64,000 bases of DNA from Syncephalis fuscata (taxonomy: Eukaryota > Zoopagomycota > Zoopagomycetes > Zoopagales > Piptocephalidaceae). Position numbers and translations under genes: made by a program. The notes beneath the pieces were generated by a model. That model saw only the letters and a list, made by a program, of their open reading frames with translations. It was not told the DNA's origin and searched no databases. The stretch covers positions 434,001 to 498,000 of the forward strand of contig JAHLTZ010000017.1 of the NCBI GenBank assembly GCA_025786725.1. Direction: 5' to 3'. Shown here piece after piece: positions 47,271 to 58,123 of this stretch. How positions within the stretch are numbered: the stretch's first letter is position 1; each line of letters opens with the position of its first letter.

Positions 47271-48293
47271 CTAATCCTTCAAAGTCATGTCTTCAAGCAC
47301 ATTACCGTTATCTGATTCGGGCTCATCCTCTGTTTCAGGGATCATTTCATTAGCCTCGGACTGTGACTTAACGCTTAGTGCATTCATTAGAATGGTGCCA
47401 GCATTCGAGACGCCCAATGATGTCATTTGATTATGCATAGGTATTTGCACGCCAATAGCATTGGGCAGCATATGGAATGGCATGTACAAATTGCTAGAAG
47501 CAACAAATAACGCAAACTTCTCTGGCAACTCTCCTAATGGACGATCAGCCGGCCAATTGTACCACCAAAATCCATTATGCATTTGTCCTTTTCGTTGTTC
47601 TTTGTTGGCAACTGACTTCCTTAGCTTATTAGGTGGCAAAGCAATGATCGGTGTAAGGCCGTGTTGTTTTGTGTATTCAATAAATTCGTAAACATTGCCT
47701 TCTTTGTAGGGACAGTCAAACACAGCATCGTGTGATACACGTTGAGCAGTGTCGTTGTAAATATCGCAATTACGTCGCATTAAATAGGCACCGTCCCAAT
47801 TGAAGGCTTGAACTGCCCGAATAAGCAATGCAAACTGCTCTTCATCGTTTACGCCCTGTAATGCCAGTATACGTTTTGGATTGTCGCCTATTTTCGTTAT
47901 TGGCAAATCAACTTCTGCCCATAGCTCGTGTGGGTCTGGACGAGCTTTACTGCCAAACATACGGCGAACAACATCGACATTGACGGCAATATATTTGTCG
48001 GCTTCATAATGATCCCATGGTGCTTCTAATAACTCGCTACTAGGTGCAAATGTCGGTTTACGGACACGAGGGTCAACCGTTAGACCAAGTGTACGTATTT
48101 TAACACCTTTATCGACAAGTTTATCTATTGTTTTCTTTGTCATTACTACAACGCGGCCCTCTTGGCGCCGTAGTAGCTTTTTCTCGCGCAATGAAACCAA
48201 TTTACTAATGAATTGATCTTGTGGCGACCGAATAAATCGTAAGCCTTTTGGAAATGTCCGAAGGACTTCATCTTTCATCCAAATAAGCACCAT
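47271..48293 (-). CDS. SpoU/TrmH-fold RNA methyltransferase-like protein, degenerate motifs
   Basis: Intronless 340-residue protein. Residues ~15-70 resemble the SpoU substrate-binding domain (RFIRSPQDQFISKLVSLREK then KGVKIRTLGL). The SPOUT core is recognisable: RILALQGVNDEEQFALLIRA in place of the family's LDxIxDPxNxGxIxRTA, NCDIYNDTAQRVSHDAVF in place of ...RxSxGAxF, and VQIPMHNQMTSLGVSNAG in place of IPMxxxxeSLNVSxA. The SAM-binding GxE loop is replaced by FVASSNLYMP, and the Asn of motif 1 and of SLNVS are lost. A mitochondrial or ribosome-associated role like MRM1 is possible, but catalysis looks doubtful. The tail is acidic. Convergent with IMP1, 49 bp apart. Confidence 0.6.
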   Translation of the reverse strand: MVLIWMKDEVLRTFPKGLRFIRSPQDQFISKLVSLREKKLLRRQEGRVVVMTKKTIDKLVDKGVKIRTLGLTVDPRVRKPTFAPSSELLEAPWDHYEADKYIAVNVDVVRRMFGSKARPDPHELWAEVDLPITKIGDNPKRILALQGVNDEEQFALLIRAVQAFNWDGAYLMRRNCDIYNDTAQRVSHDAVFDCPYKEGNVYEFIEYTKQHGLTPIIALPPNKLRKSVANKEQRKGQMHNGFWWYNWPADRPLGELPEKFALFVASSNLYMPFHMLPNAIGVQIPMHNQMTSLGVSNAGTILMNALSVKSQSEANEMIPETEDEPESDNGNVLEDMTLKD

Positions 48294-48526
48294 ATTGACA
48301 GATTCACGAGTAGCCTCACCAATATAAATAGCGAGAGGTCACTTGTTTCTTTTCGTTAAGTGATTCAAATGAAAAGTGTTGTTGTAAATGTATAAGCTGC
48401 TTAAAAATAAAAAATAAAAAAATAAATTCATGTTTAATAACAACGATTCATAAAGTTAATTATTTCTAAGAGTACAACATTTGCATTATCTTTCTATTTT
48501 ATTGCTGTTACTCGTTTATTTTCACC
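48294..48526. promoter_or_regulatory. Divergent SpoU-like/CWC15 intergenic region
   Basis: 232 bp between start codons, with an A-rich run at about 48402-48425. Serves both promoters; no specific site recognised. Confidence 0.4.
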
Positions 48527-49375
48527 ATGACGACCGCACATCGTCCAACATTCGATCCGGCTCGTGGTAAAGATAATAAAGCACCAACGCTAAGCGTGAG
48601 TTCTCATGCACTTCCATCGCATACCAAGTTGAAGTACCGGTAAGCAAAACTAGTATGAGAGAGGCGATTAGTTTATACAGATGAATGTAGCGAAGGTGCT
48701 GGCCCTATCAATGAAAAGGCTGCCTTAAGAGAAGAATTGCTACGTGCTGAACGCAAGCACTATGGCAAGGCCCTTGATGATGAAGGCATTGAAGAAGAGA
48801 TCTCGATTAAATATATCCAAGATGCCCAAGCAATTGCAAGTAGTGGCATTACTACACTTGATGATGAACAGCGACAACAAATGCTCGAAAAGGCACGCCA
48901 ATTAGATGCCGATGAAGACGACGATAGTGATGGTCACGATAAGCATAGTGACAAGGATAGTCAGAGTAGTGATGAATCTAGCGATGATGATGAAGAGGAT
49001 GACGACGACGATGACGATGCCGAGGAATTACTTCGAGAGCTGGAGAAGATAAAACGAGAACGGGCTGAAGAAAAGGCACGTCAAGAGGCTGAAGCAGCCG
49101 AGGAAGAAGAAAGAGAACGAGGAGAGCAGGTATTAACAGGCAATCCATTATTAAATGTTGGAGCGCGCGACTTTACTGTAAAGCGTCGGTAAGTAACACT
49201 GTTAAGCCATTTAGTTAACACTATTAACACACTATTCATTAATACTAGATGGGATGATGACGTGGTATTTAAAAATCAAGCAAAAGGTGTCGATGATAAG
49301 CCAAAGAGACGATTTGTTAATGATTTAATTCGATCTGATTTCCATCGTAAATTTATGGATAAATACGTCAAATAA
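48527..49375 (+). CDS. CWC15: Pre-mRNA splicing factor CWC15
   Basis: Subunit of the Prp19/NTC-associated spliceosome core. Exons 48527-48639, 48691-49188 and 49249-49375 total 738 nt (245 residues), in frame. The N-terminus [14 protein letters not shown] and SHTKLKYR are diagnostic, as is the C-terminus [49 protein letters not shown]-type end. The middle is a long acidic run of Asp/Ser/Glu followed by an [15 protein letters not shown] helix. The protein is highly conserved from yeast to human. Intron 1 uses the third available AG (48690); earlier AGs would create a stop. Confidence 0.96.
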
Positions 49376-49522
49376 TGCGTTCTCTTTACTTTATCTTTTC
49401 GTTCAATACAATAGCATTCATTTATCAACTATATGAATATTTCTAGGCGACTAGAACCATATGTGTAAATAGTGCTCAATGACACTGATAATAGTGCGAG
49501 TGGCTATAATAATAGTAGAATG

Positions 49523-50558
49523 TTAGTTACGAAGTGCCTCCAAACGTGCTTGCATCGCTTCAAATTCCGGTTCATCCTCTTCAACAGCTTCAATAGGTAC
49601 TGTAGCCACTGATTCAGATGACATCTAAATAAATAATATATGTTATTATTATTATAATAATACAATATATAGTATATGATAATTACCTCAATGGTTGCTG
49701 GTACAGTACTTGCTTCGCCCAGTTTGCCTAATATTAATAGCAGGTCATTAATATTAGCTATATTGAAAGCACGTATTCTAATAGCTTACCATCTGTAACT
49801 TCAAACAAAATCTTTTCAACTTCTTCGTCAGCCTCATCTTCCAACTCTTCATCGTCTATCATATCCATAGTATCCTCCATCATCTCACCAATAACTCCCG
49901 CCTATATAGAATAGCAATATTTATTACATCTATTAATATAATAGCACAAATAAAATTTACCTTCATCATTTCCATTGACATAGTTTGCATTTGGGCCGAT
50001 AGTTCTGGCACACGTACAAGTCGATTGACGGCTTTCATTACTTCAGTACTTTGCTTAAGCGTACCAGACATTTTAAGCATGGCTATTGAGATTATTAAAT
50101 ATTAGTCATACATATACACACACATATATATATTCTATATACCATACTTACCCAATTGATGCTGTAATTGCATGTTGATCGAGTTTAAATGTGCCTTATT
50201 TGTGTGTAAACGTGTTTTCTGTCGTTGTGAACGAACGAGTTCTTTGGCAAGCATTCGACAACTGGCCGTATCTTTTCTACCGGCTGCTTGTTTTATTGTA
50301 CGTTTGACTTTAAGCTCTTCTGCCTCGATACTGCGTATTTGTCGCTCAAGTTGACGTTCCTGTGCACGAATACCCTGGCGCCACTCTCTTACCTACATAC
50401 TATCTCGTTAGTGGTCTAATCGGTAACTGTACTGTTGGCCAATATTAATTCATACTCATCTAATAGGAGCAGTATTATAATCTAACGTATTTTCTATTGT
50501 TTACATACCAACTCATCGGTTTTTTAGTTCGGAAAATAAAGCGCGATACTGTCTCCAT
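49523..50558 (-). CDS. VPS24: ESCRT-III subunit VPS24/CHMP3, with one apparent frame break
   Basis: ESCRT-III filament protein for multivesicular-body sorting. It starts METVSRFIFRTKK at 50558; after the first intron comes VREWRQGIRAQERQLERQIR, then the basic helix KRTIKQAAGR, AKELVRSQRQKTRLHTNKAH, GTLKQSTEVMKAVNRLVRVP, EMMKAGVIGEMMEDTMD, an acidic linker and the C-terminal MIM1 helix EAMQARLEALRN (stop at 49523). The order and spacing are those of CHMP3. Exon 1 joins exon 2 in the wrong phase unless one base is added in the T-run at 50520-50525 (A-run on the coding strand), which restores TKKTDELVREW. Likely a sequence error in an otherwise conserved gene. Confidence 0.87.
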
Positions 50559-50891
50559 AGTGTAATTACTGAATTGCCAGAATAGCGATGAAAGAATAAA
50601 GGAATCACGGACAAGTTAAATATATCACAAGATTAATTGTCACGCTGTTATTTACTTGTAATTGTTGTTATGGCTATTGTTATGGCAATGACTAACATTG
50701 TGCACACAGCGTAAACAACACACCCATAACATCTACCCTTTATACTATTGATGGTTGACAGTTTAAAGTATTCAATTCAGTCTAAGTGCCATCAACTAAT
50801 ATATGCACACATATACATATGAATAGTTAAAGGGTATAGATACGTATATAATATTTTAATATAAACGCAATAATATAGAATGCAACAGTAT

Positions 50892-51811
50892 CTAAACATG
50901 GTCGTTTTCCAACTTTTTGTTACTTGTCGCATGGCCTGACATAAAGTCAGACTTATTGGATCCAGCATCGGCTAGCTTCATTGATTTAAATCCTGAACCA
51001 TAGCTAATTGTCTGGCCCATAATAATGAAATCAACTGTCAACTGGAAAATACCACAAAGTAAAAATTGTAATGGTGCTTCTGTTGTGTAATAATAGGCGG
51101 TTTTGAATAAATCACCTCCCAACCAACTTAATAATACAATGGGGCTATGTGCACCATATATATGTTATTATTAATACATGTCATTATATATATATCCATT
51201 TACCTAAAGCCATCAACAGATTTACGCTGATAGTTTGTAATTGCTTGGGGTACCGGTAACATTGCTTCCGTACCGACTGCCAAGTAACCAATTACATCGA
51301 TATACCATTCCTTTCGTCCGAGTAACAACTGCAGCACACCTAGACCGACCGCTATTTGGCCAAGGAAGCTAAGATAGTCGGTAAAGCGTGGCCAGCGCCA
51401 TAGTCCTCGTTCATGTTGCCACGCACCGCCCGGCTCGTCAAACGACCGACAGCGTAGACAGAGATGAAGTAGTGCAATTTGCGCTATAATCATCAACAAA
51501 CTCTGCCAGAGGAGTGTGTCATCAAAACGACGACCAAACCTACATATGGTTAGTTGTGCCAGAATCCTTATTTGAAGCGAATAGCTTACCAAAAGAATAT
51601 ACGTAGTAGACTTTAAAAGCCAGTAACTTATTAGACACGAAGGGCCGCTGATACTATAAATGGTCGCTACTTACTTGCCAACCAGCAATAAACCACAGAT
51701 GGCCGTGGAGAAGCCACGTCCCGAGCCAGTACGACGCATTGTATTATATTGATCGATATAAGCGGCCGGTGGGCCGAATATCATAGCCAGTTGAAAAGCA
51801 ATACCAAACAT
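50892..51811 (-). CDS. ANY1: PQ-loop membrane protein, ANY1/CFS1 (SLC66A2) family
   Basis: Exons 51675-51811, 51590-51610 (21 nt), 51204-51539 and 50892-51144 total 747 nt (248 residues), in frame. Two PQ-loop-type regions are visible: IFGPPAAYIDQY in the N-terminus and TEAMLPVPQAITNYQRKSVDGF in the centre, followed by LLSWLGGDLFKTAYY. NLLRIFFWFGRRFDDTLLWQS, spanning the 21-nt exon, is characteristic of the ANY1/PQLC1 group, linked to phospholipid asymmetry at the Golgi/endosome through flippases. Seven TMs are plausible. The C-terminus is a short hydrophilic tail ending KLENDHV. Confidence 0.85.
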
Positions 51812-53166
51812 GATTTAGGAATAAACAGCAACAACAACAGCAAGTGTAAAGATGGTAACAATGGCAAATAGAAATAGAAATAAGAATGAATTTATTAGTC
51901 ATTGTTGTCGTCATCTTAATATTTGATTCACGTCACATCCACTCATACAACCACAGATAGACAGATAAATGTACATTATTCTTTAGTCAGTTTTGTTGTA
52001 GAAATTCCTACTAAACATATAATTACTGCGTTATACTATATTGTAGAAAAAGCGTATAAAACTGTTAAAAAGTGATGCCAGAATTATATCATTTACATGA
52101 ATGAATGTTTCTTTATTCTTGGGTTTAGTTGGCTTCATTATTATGACTTGAATATACGTAATGATGCCATGTATGTATAATTATATTTATGTCTATACTA
52201 GAGATATAAAATAAAGCAAAGTAGTATTAAGTTGAGGGCATATCTAGATTAAGCCAGATTTTATTTAATGATCACATTATAATATAATAACATTAATATT
52301 ATAATCTGTGCGTAGAAGACTTTGTATGGTATATACTACAAACAAGGCATTAACCAACATGCAACTGCCTAATGGATTATAGGCGGGTTGGCACTCGTAA
52401 ATGAGAATTATCACCAATTAATATGCTATGCATTGTTACAGATTATTCAAACTGATTGCATTTACAAAAATTACCTTATAGATGTATTTCAGTATTTGTA
52501 CACTGTGTAGTATACGGTCTAGTCAATTGTGTGCTTTTAAGGCTAAACAGTCAGTTAAATCGATGTTTAAGCATAACATTCTTTTCTAAAACTAAATAAT
52601 TGCAACATTTATCAATTGACATCGGCATTCAATAAAAATAGGTTTTGTATAAGCAGTTAGTTTTTATGCATTATTTTCTGAATACTTTTTATTAATAGTC
52701 GGTAAGCGACATTGTATATTGATTAATTACACGCTAATCGCATGTTACGCATTTACGACTTTAATAGCGCGTATTTATAGTTTGTAAGTGACATTTTATA
52801 TCAAGTATCTATTTGCTAATTACAGTCATAAATTGTATGCGCCTAATAATATATATATTGATTTATAATTTGATTATGTAAGAATGTTGACAACAGATAC
52901 ATATAATTATGATGTATTGCTATCAATATGAATCAGCGTATGTTTAGTAAAATTGCCGTTCAAGTAACAATTTATTATCTAGAAATCATGACTATACACG
53001 CTGTCAGTTTAATCATTTGCATCCATTTGTAACTATGTTGTGAATAGCACCAAAATTATCAGCACTATACAGTCAGCTTGATCTCATATTAGGATATGGT
53101 TGTCATGATAGTTGAATAAATACAAGATGTGTCTTTTAACTAAACTGTTGGATATTTTATTATCAA
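51812..53166. other. AT-rich intergenic region
   Basis: About 1.35 kb between ANY1 and DPL1 (both minus strand). No gene, RNA or structured repeat was seen; all frames are closed. The ANY1 promoter should be at its left end. Confidence 0.45.
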
Positions 53167-54931
53167 TTAAGCAATATAAAGTGCATCAATAAATCCCTTG
53201 GCTACTTCTCCAATCAATGACTTATCAGGAATGGTTGCCGCCATACCGTAGATGGCCGCCTGTCCCTTCTTATTAAGCGATGGGTCGGCCCGTACCTCGT
53301 CGACAGCCGATTGCAGATCTTTACAAAACTCATCGGTGCGCTTAGCCGTCAGTAATGTGCAGGAGATGTGGACAGCATCAGGGCTTTGTAGCGAGCTAAG
53401 GTGCCAGCCACGACGAGTCATAGCATCGTTTACTGCATGCACATTAAGTGGCGCATCAGCGCCAAATGACAAGGCTGACATAACAGGATTGCCAAGAACA
53501 TGTAGACCTGGAATACGTGAAATGCCCGTCGCAATACGATGCGCACATTCAACAATTTCGCGTGTTGACTCGACATAGCCAGCCTCGCCAATCGACATTA
53601 GTGCCGTCCAGCACGAGGCAATAAGCGCACCAGGACGAGAGCCAGCAACTGAAGGCGAAGCATAGACGCCACCTACCCAGGTTGGCGTAACAAAGTACTG
53701 GTAGGCACGTAGCTCTTTTGTGCGATACATAATGACTGAAGTACCCTTTGGAGCAAATCCGTATTTATGCGTATCGCATGAAATCGACGTAACACCTTCA
53801 ACTCGGAAATCAAATGGAGGCATATGGAAGCCGGCCTTTTCCATAAATGGCGCAATAAATCCACCTAGACAGCAATCGACATGCATGCCAATATTGTATC
53901 TCTTGGCTAGCTTGCCCAGTGCTGTGATATCATCGATTGTGCCGTAAGGGAAGTTGGGTGCAGATCCAGCAAGCATAATAGTATTACGATTGATAGCACG
54001 ACGTACTTTACGTAAATCGACCTGGAATGTCGTTTGGTCGACAGGTATGTGTACCAAACGAATACCGAAATAACTTGCTGCTTTATCGAATGCTGCATGG
54101 ATTGAGGCTGGTACAATCATCTCTGGCTCGGTGATGCCCTTCGTTTCACGGGCCCAGTCGCGATATGCTTTGCAGGCCATAAGTAAACTTTCTGTACCAC
54201 CACTTGTCATAACACCGCCAGCCGATTTAGGTGCATGATACATGTGCAATACCATAGCCACTGCTTCTGCCTCCATCTTACGTACTCCCGGGAATACTTC
54301 GGGATGTAGCGGATTGCTTACGTTGAATAGACGATAAGCCTCGGTACATAGATCTGATAGTTTTTCACCGCCATGATATACAGCACCTGAAATACGGCCA
54401 TCCCTCCAATCTACCTTAGATAGATGGTGGTATCTGATTAATTGCATGATTAGCATTATAATTACTACATCAATCCATCTATTAAATTGCTCACTTTTGA
54501 AGTTCTGCACGGACCTGCTCATCAGTAAAGCCTTGTTTCGGCAATGAAAGATAGCGAGTCTCGCCAGGCTGCATTGGCGCAACATCCTCTTGTATCTTAT
54601 GAATCACTTTATCGAGTTCAGCCTGGATTTTGCCTTGAACGCCAGGCAACTTCTTTGCTTTATTAAGCACCACCTAAATCGATAAGTGCCAGTCAGTACA
54701 TGGATAATAATAAAGCTAGTATATCAACGCCACTACCTTAATAACTGCTTGTTTCCATTCAAGCAATAGACCAATAGGGCCACGTAAGCGAAGTAAATAG
54801 AAGAAACGTGACAAGAAACGATAGACCACGACAAGCAACAGTACATTCTTGGCCAGTTCAACTCGTGGCGACTGCAACAACTGCTGCACAACCAACCAGG
54901 ATATTGCTAGTCGAGATTGTACATTGGCCAT
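53167..54931 (-). CDS. DPL1: Sphingosine-1-phosphate lyase
   Basis: PLP enzyme of the ER that splits long-chain base phosphates, the exit step of sphingolipid breakdown. Exons 54737-54931, 54495-54673 and 53167-54433 total 1641 nt (546 residues), in frame. The N-terminus MANVQSRLAISWLVV with LLLVVVYRFLSRFFYL gives a lumenal/TM segment. The group II decarboxylase-like core includes GRISGAVYHGG, NPLHPEVFPGVRKMEAE, TSGGTESLLMACKAYRD, HVDCCLGGF and the PLP Lys at about residue 348 in SCDTHKYGFAPKG. Also WVGGVYASPSVAGSRPG. Length fits the family. The start at 54931 is preferred to an upstream in-frame Met because the family's N-terminus is short and hydrophobic. Confidence 0.95.
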
Positions 54932-55570
54932 GATAGTCGAAGCAATAACAAGACAAGAAGAATAACTAAAGAGGAAGAGGAGGAAAAAGAGAGGTTTAAG
55001 AAAATAAGGCGGCTTAAACCAAGAACATGGCAGATAAAGTCGTGCCGATGAGTGGGGTAGTGCAGTCTTGATCGTAATGTTCGGCAATGAAATGACCGAC
55101 CAATTCCAAAAGCACGTCACTTAAGAATGGTTTCTCTTCTTTAGTCAGGCCTTTTTGGCCAATGCTTAATACAAAATAACTGTATTAAATGCCAGACAAG
55201 GCACAAGTATCAGATGGTTGGCAGGTGATCAGGGCCGCGTGAATTCATCATGGAGCCTATAGCTGCTCTTTACACAAATACAATAGTTTGTAGCCAGTTA
55301 TAGAAATAAGATCTATTTACAAGTTGCCAATAGCATCCCATTGTACCTATTATGAATAGTAAATTGGTGTAATTGAAGACAACTATGTATATATCAATAG
55401 CTAGTATTCTTACTAATAATTGTATGATTGTTTAAATGGATACAAAATATAGATGTTACAAGTAAATTATAAGTTAATTGATTAGCTATTGTCATCATCA
55501 CAAAACAAGTGTACTGTAAATTGGCAATGAAAAGTATCTTTTCCCGTTAGCGTTTCTTTTTCACTTGAAG
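54932..55570. promoter_or_regulatory. Divergent DPL1/COX16 intergenic region
   Basis: About 640 bp between start codons. A purine-rich stretch (54935-54995) lies just upstream of DPL1. No specific site recognised. Confidence 0.4.
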
Positions 55571-56026
55571 ATGTTTGGCCGTCATTCCTATGCTATACCA
55601 ACACGACTACTTGGAAATCGTGTAGTGTCTGTTGGTATGCATAGTTGGTCGGCAGGTAGAAGTAGTGGTCGTCCACGAGGTCGGCTTAATCAGTTGGCAC
55701 GACGCCACCCGATACTACTTTTTGGATTTCCATTTTGCTCTTTAATGGTTGCCGGGTCTTTTCTATTGACGGAACTGACACAAACACGCTATGATTTACG
55801 GGCCCGTACAGTTAGCAAGGTTAATCAGGAAACACGTCTACGTATAGAGTCAGGTAAACGCGCATTATCATTACAAGAAGAGTACTGGGTAAGATAGTTC
55901 GATAACTAAACAATAGTCCTTTAATATTAACTATTGCTGTTTTGTTAGCGTTTAACTCAAGAGGATGACGAGGCTGATGCTTGGGAAGTGGCACGAATTG
56001 AACGGCCAGCTGATGAGCCACAGTAA
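55571..56026 (+). CDS. COX16: Cytochrome c oxidase assembly protein COX16
   Basis: Inner-membrane factor that helps COX1/COX2 assembly. Exons 55571-55888 and 55949-56026 total 396 nt (131 residues), in frame. The N-terminus is Arg/Ser-rich and targeting-like. The core is diagnostic: HPILLFGFPFCSLMVAGSFL (single TM), LTELTQTRYDLRARTV, then LQEEYWRLTQ and DDEADAWEVARIERP, matching the family's FGFPF...LTQTRYD...EEYxRL...W...RxxRP. The 60-nt intron is canonical. Convergent with the LYR gene. The start at 55571 is the first ATG of the frame. Confidence 0.93.
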
Positions 56027-56242
56027 TACGTTTATGTACATCATCGTTCATTATAATAAAGTCGTTTATTGAACATGTTAATACCATTGAAATGATCTAC
56101 ATCATTTGTAAATATAAACTAACCATTGAATTAAATTAAATTTAAAATTCTAGATAAATGTTTTAAATAAAAGTTACGAGCAATAACAAAATAAAAGATC
56201 TGTGTAATTTTAATACTAATGTCATAGCTAAACAATCGCCTA

Positions 56243-56697
56243 TTATCCGCTAAAGAGTCGGCTCCATAGACTGGGACGAACATTGGGATTTTTTTGAACA
56301 CGCTCTAATTCGCGCATCAATTTCGTGTAATAATTTGGATTACCGGCTGGACTTAGCATACGCTCAGATAACGGATTCTAAGTATTAAAGAAACGTAGAT
56401 TAGTATCATTGGTATTAACAATATAAGTAGTAGCTTTTTTTTACTTACTTCTTGCTTATATTGATTGTTTAATAATTGTTCCAACGCTCTGATATGCTCA
56501 TTTAGTTCCCGTCTACGCCATGTCGCCTTTTCACCAGTTGCTTGTTCTTCGAATTTACTACGAATAGCCTGCCGAAGTGCTACAGGAAAGTTAGCGTTGG
56601 GCCGTAGTGGATCGTCAGGCCAACGGTAGGCCAGTCGTAGTAATTGGCGGTATAGACTGCGTGCCGACGCAGCACTCGTTACATTAACACCACTCAT
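56243..56697 (-). CDS. LYR-motif (Complex1_LYR) mitochondrial protein
   Basis: Exons 56449-56697 and 56243-56377 total 384 nt (127 residues), in frame. SARSLYRQLLRLAYRWPDDP carries the LYR tripeptide with the following helix and Phe/Trp pattern of the Complex1_LYR family, which binds acyl-ACP and helps assemble respiratory complexes or Fe-S proteins. The C-terminal half has NPLSERMLSPAGNPNYYTKL, a segment seen in fungal LYR proteins whose partner is unclear. I cannot say whether it serves complex I, II or III. Divergent from DUO1 over ~280 bp. Confidence 0.72.
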
Positions 56698-56973
56698 AGC
56701 AACACTGAGTAATAGATAGTGTTCCTATAACAATTATACGTATGATCTCCAGTAAATACGGTCTACTATTGAAACCAAAGCAATATAGTCAAGTGTCGTA
56801 AAGTGTTGGTCAAGTTTGCTAACAATTTAAAAGAAAAAATCAATCAAATAATAGTTACCGCTATTAATTTCATTTATGATTTGTTTACACTTTGCAATTT
56901 CTACCTTTTTCATTTATAGTTGATAAACGTTTATTGTATTTACACTGGTGCAAGCATTTCAACTAACTACAGA

Positions 56974-58123
56974 ATGGCTGACTCTAAACAGTTGTTTGAT
57001 GACCCGGAAGATTTGACGATGGACGATTCCGAGTGGGATGTAGAGTCTGACGCGTCAGCTTTGATTACGCACGCGAGAAAGCGCTCTGCAACTGAAGCGC
57101 TTGACTTTGAGAAGTACATGGACAATAATGAAGGATTTTTAGTAGAGGATCCAAATATGTCTTCATATAACTATGAAGATTCAATGATATCTGATTCTTT
57201 TAACAAAGAGGCAGACGGCGATATCGACAATAATAATCATAACAACAGCGGCGATAACAACAACAATAACGACGACGACGACGACGACGACAATAATAAT
57301 AATACTAATAATAATAATAACGACGATATTAAGGATAGTGCAGCTGAAGAAGATGCAACACTAGGTGAATATCAGAAATTAAAAAATGAATTAGCCACAA
57401 TACAAAGTATGACAAGCGCAATTGAGAAGATTACTGCAAATTTTAAAGTATCACAACAAGGAATGATTGTATGTAATAATTAGCAAATAGTATATAATAG
57501 CATATTAATTAGTGTAATGAATAGCAATTTACCGAGACTATAATCCGAACAGATCAATTATTAGACACTTGGATCCGTCTTTTATCCCAAGCAGAATATA
57601 CGAAATCATTGCTGCAAAATGAACAGTGGCACGGTGTTTCAATGGTAAGTTTTAAGAGCCGACAATCGCACAAATACCGACAATTCCCTCTAGGATATTG
57701 CAAATGAACAGCGTGAAGAAGAAGGACGCCAACTAGCACTTGAACAAGAACGTATAAAAGGTAGATTACTTATAGTATGGTATTAATTGTTTATCTAACT
57801 TAAATCTAGCGGAACAAGCTGCTGCTTTGGCTCAAGCAATGGCCAAACAATCGGCTACTAGTAAAACTGATCGTGGTAATGGCGAATCATCATCCTTGTC
57901 AACAACAAGAGGACGTGGTCGTGGTCGTGGTCGTGGTGTTAGAGGTCGTGGCCGTGGTGTTAGTGCTACAAGTACAAGTTCAACGAGAGCAACAACAGCA
58001 CCTTCCAGTACTTCAACGTCAAAAATACCCAAAACACAAACTAGATTAGCATCAACGACACAATCTCGATATCAAAGTTCATTAAGAACAAGGAGTGTTA
58101 GTCGTAATAGTAATAATAACTAA
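56974..58123 (+). CDS. DUO1: DASH complex subunit DUO1
   Basis: Kinetochore-microtubule coupling protein. Four exons; starts MADSKQLFDDPEDL at 56974, stop at 58123. The conserved DUO1 helix pair is present: EYQKLKNELATIQSMTSAIE, then RTDQLLDTWIRLLSQAEYTK and LLQNEQWHGVSM (family: LLDTWIRILSQ-E-xx...W-G). Unusual for DUO1, the N-terminal part contains long Asn/Asp runs encoded by AAC/GAC/AAT trinucleotides (57229-57330). After EEGRQLALEQERIK the C-terminus is an Arg-Gly repeat (GRGRGRGRGVRGRGRG) and a Ser/Thr/Arg-rich basic tail, which may bind microtubules. Introns are canonical. Confidence 0.88.
57229..57330 (+). repeat. Coding trinucleotide repeats (Asn/Asp runs) in DUO1
   Basis: Imperfect AAC, GAC and AAT runs in frame, giving poly-Asn and poly-Asp. 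Likely length-variable. Confidence 0.85.

Noticed and set aside
48640-48690. Frame break in CWC15 exon 1/2
   Set aside because: The first two candidate AGs gave a stop, but using the AG at 48689-48690 gives an in-frame 51-nt intron and an intact protein.
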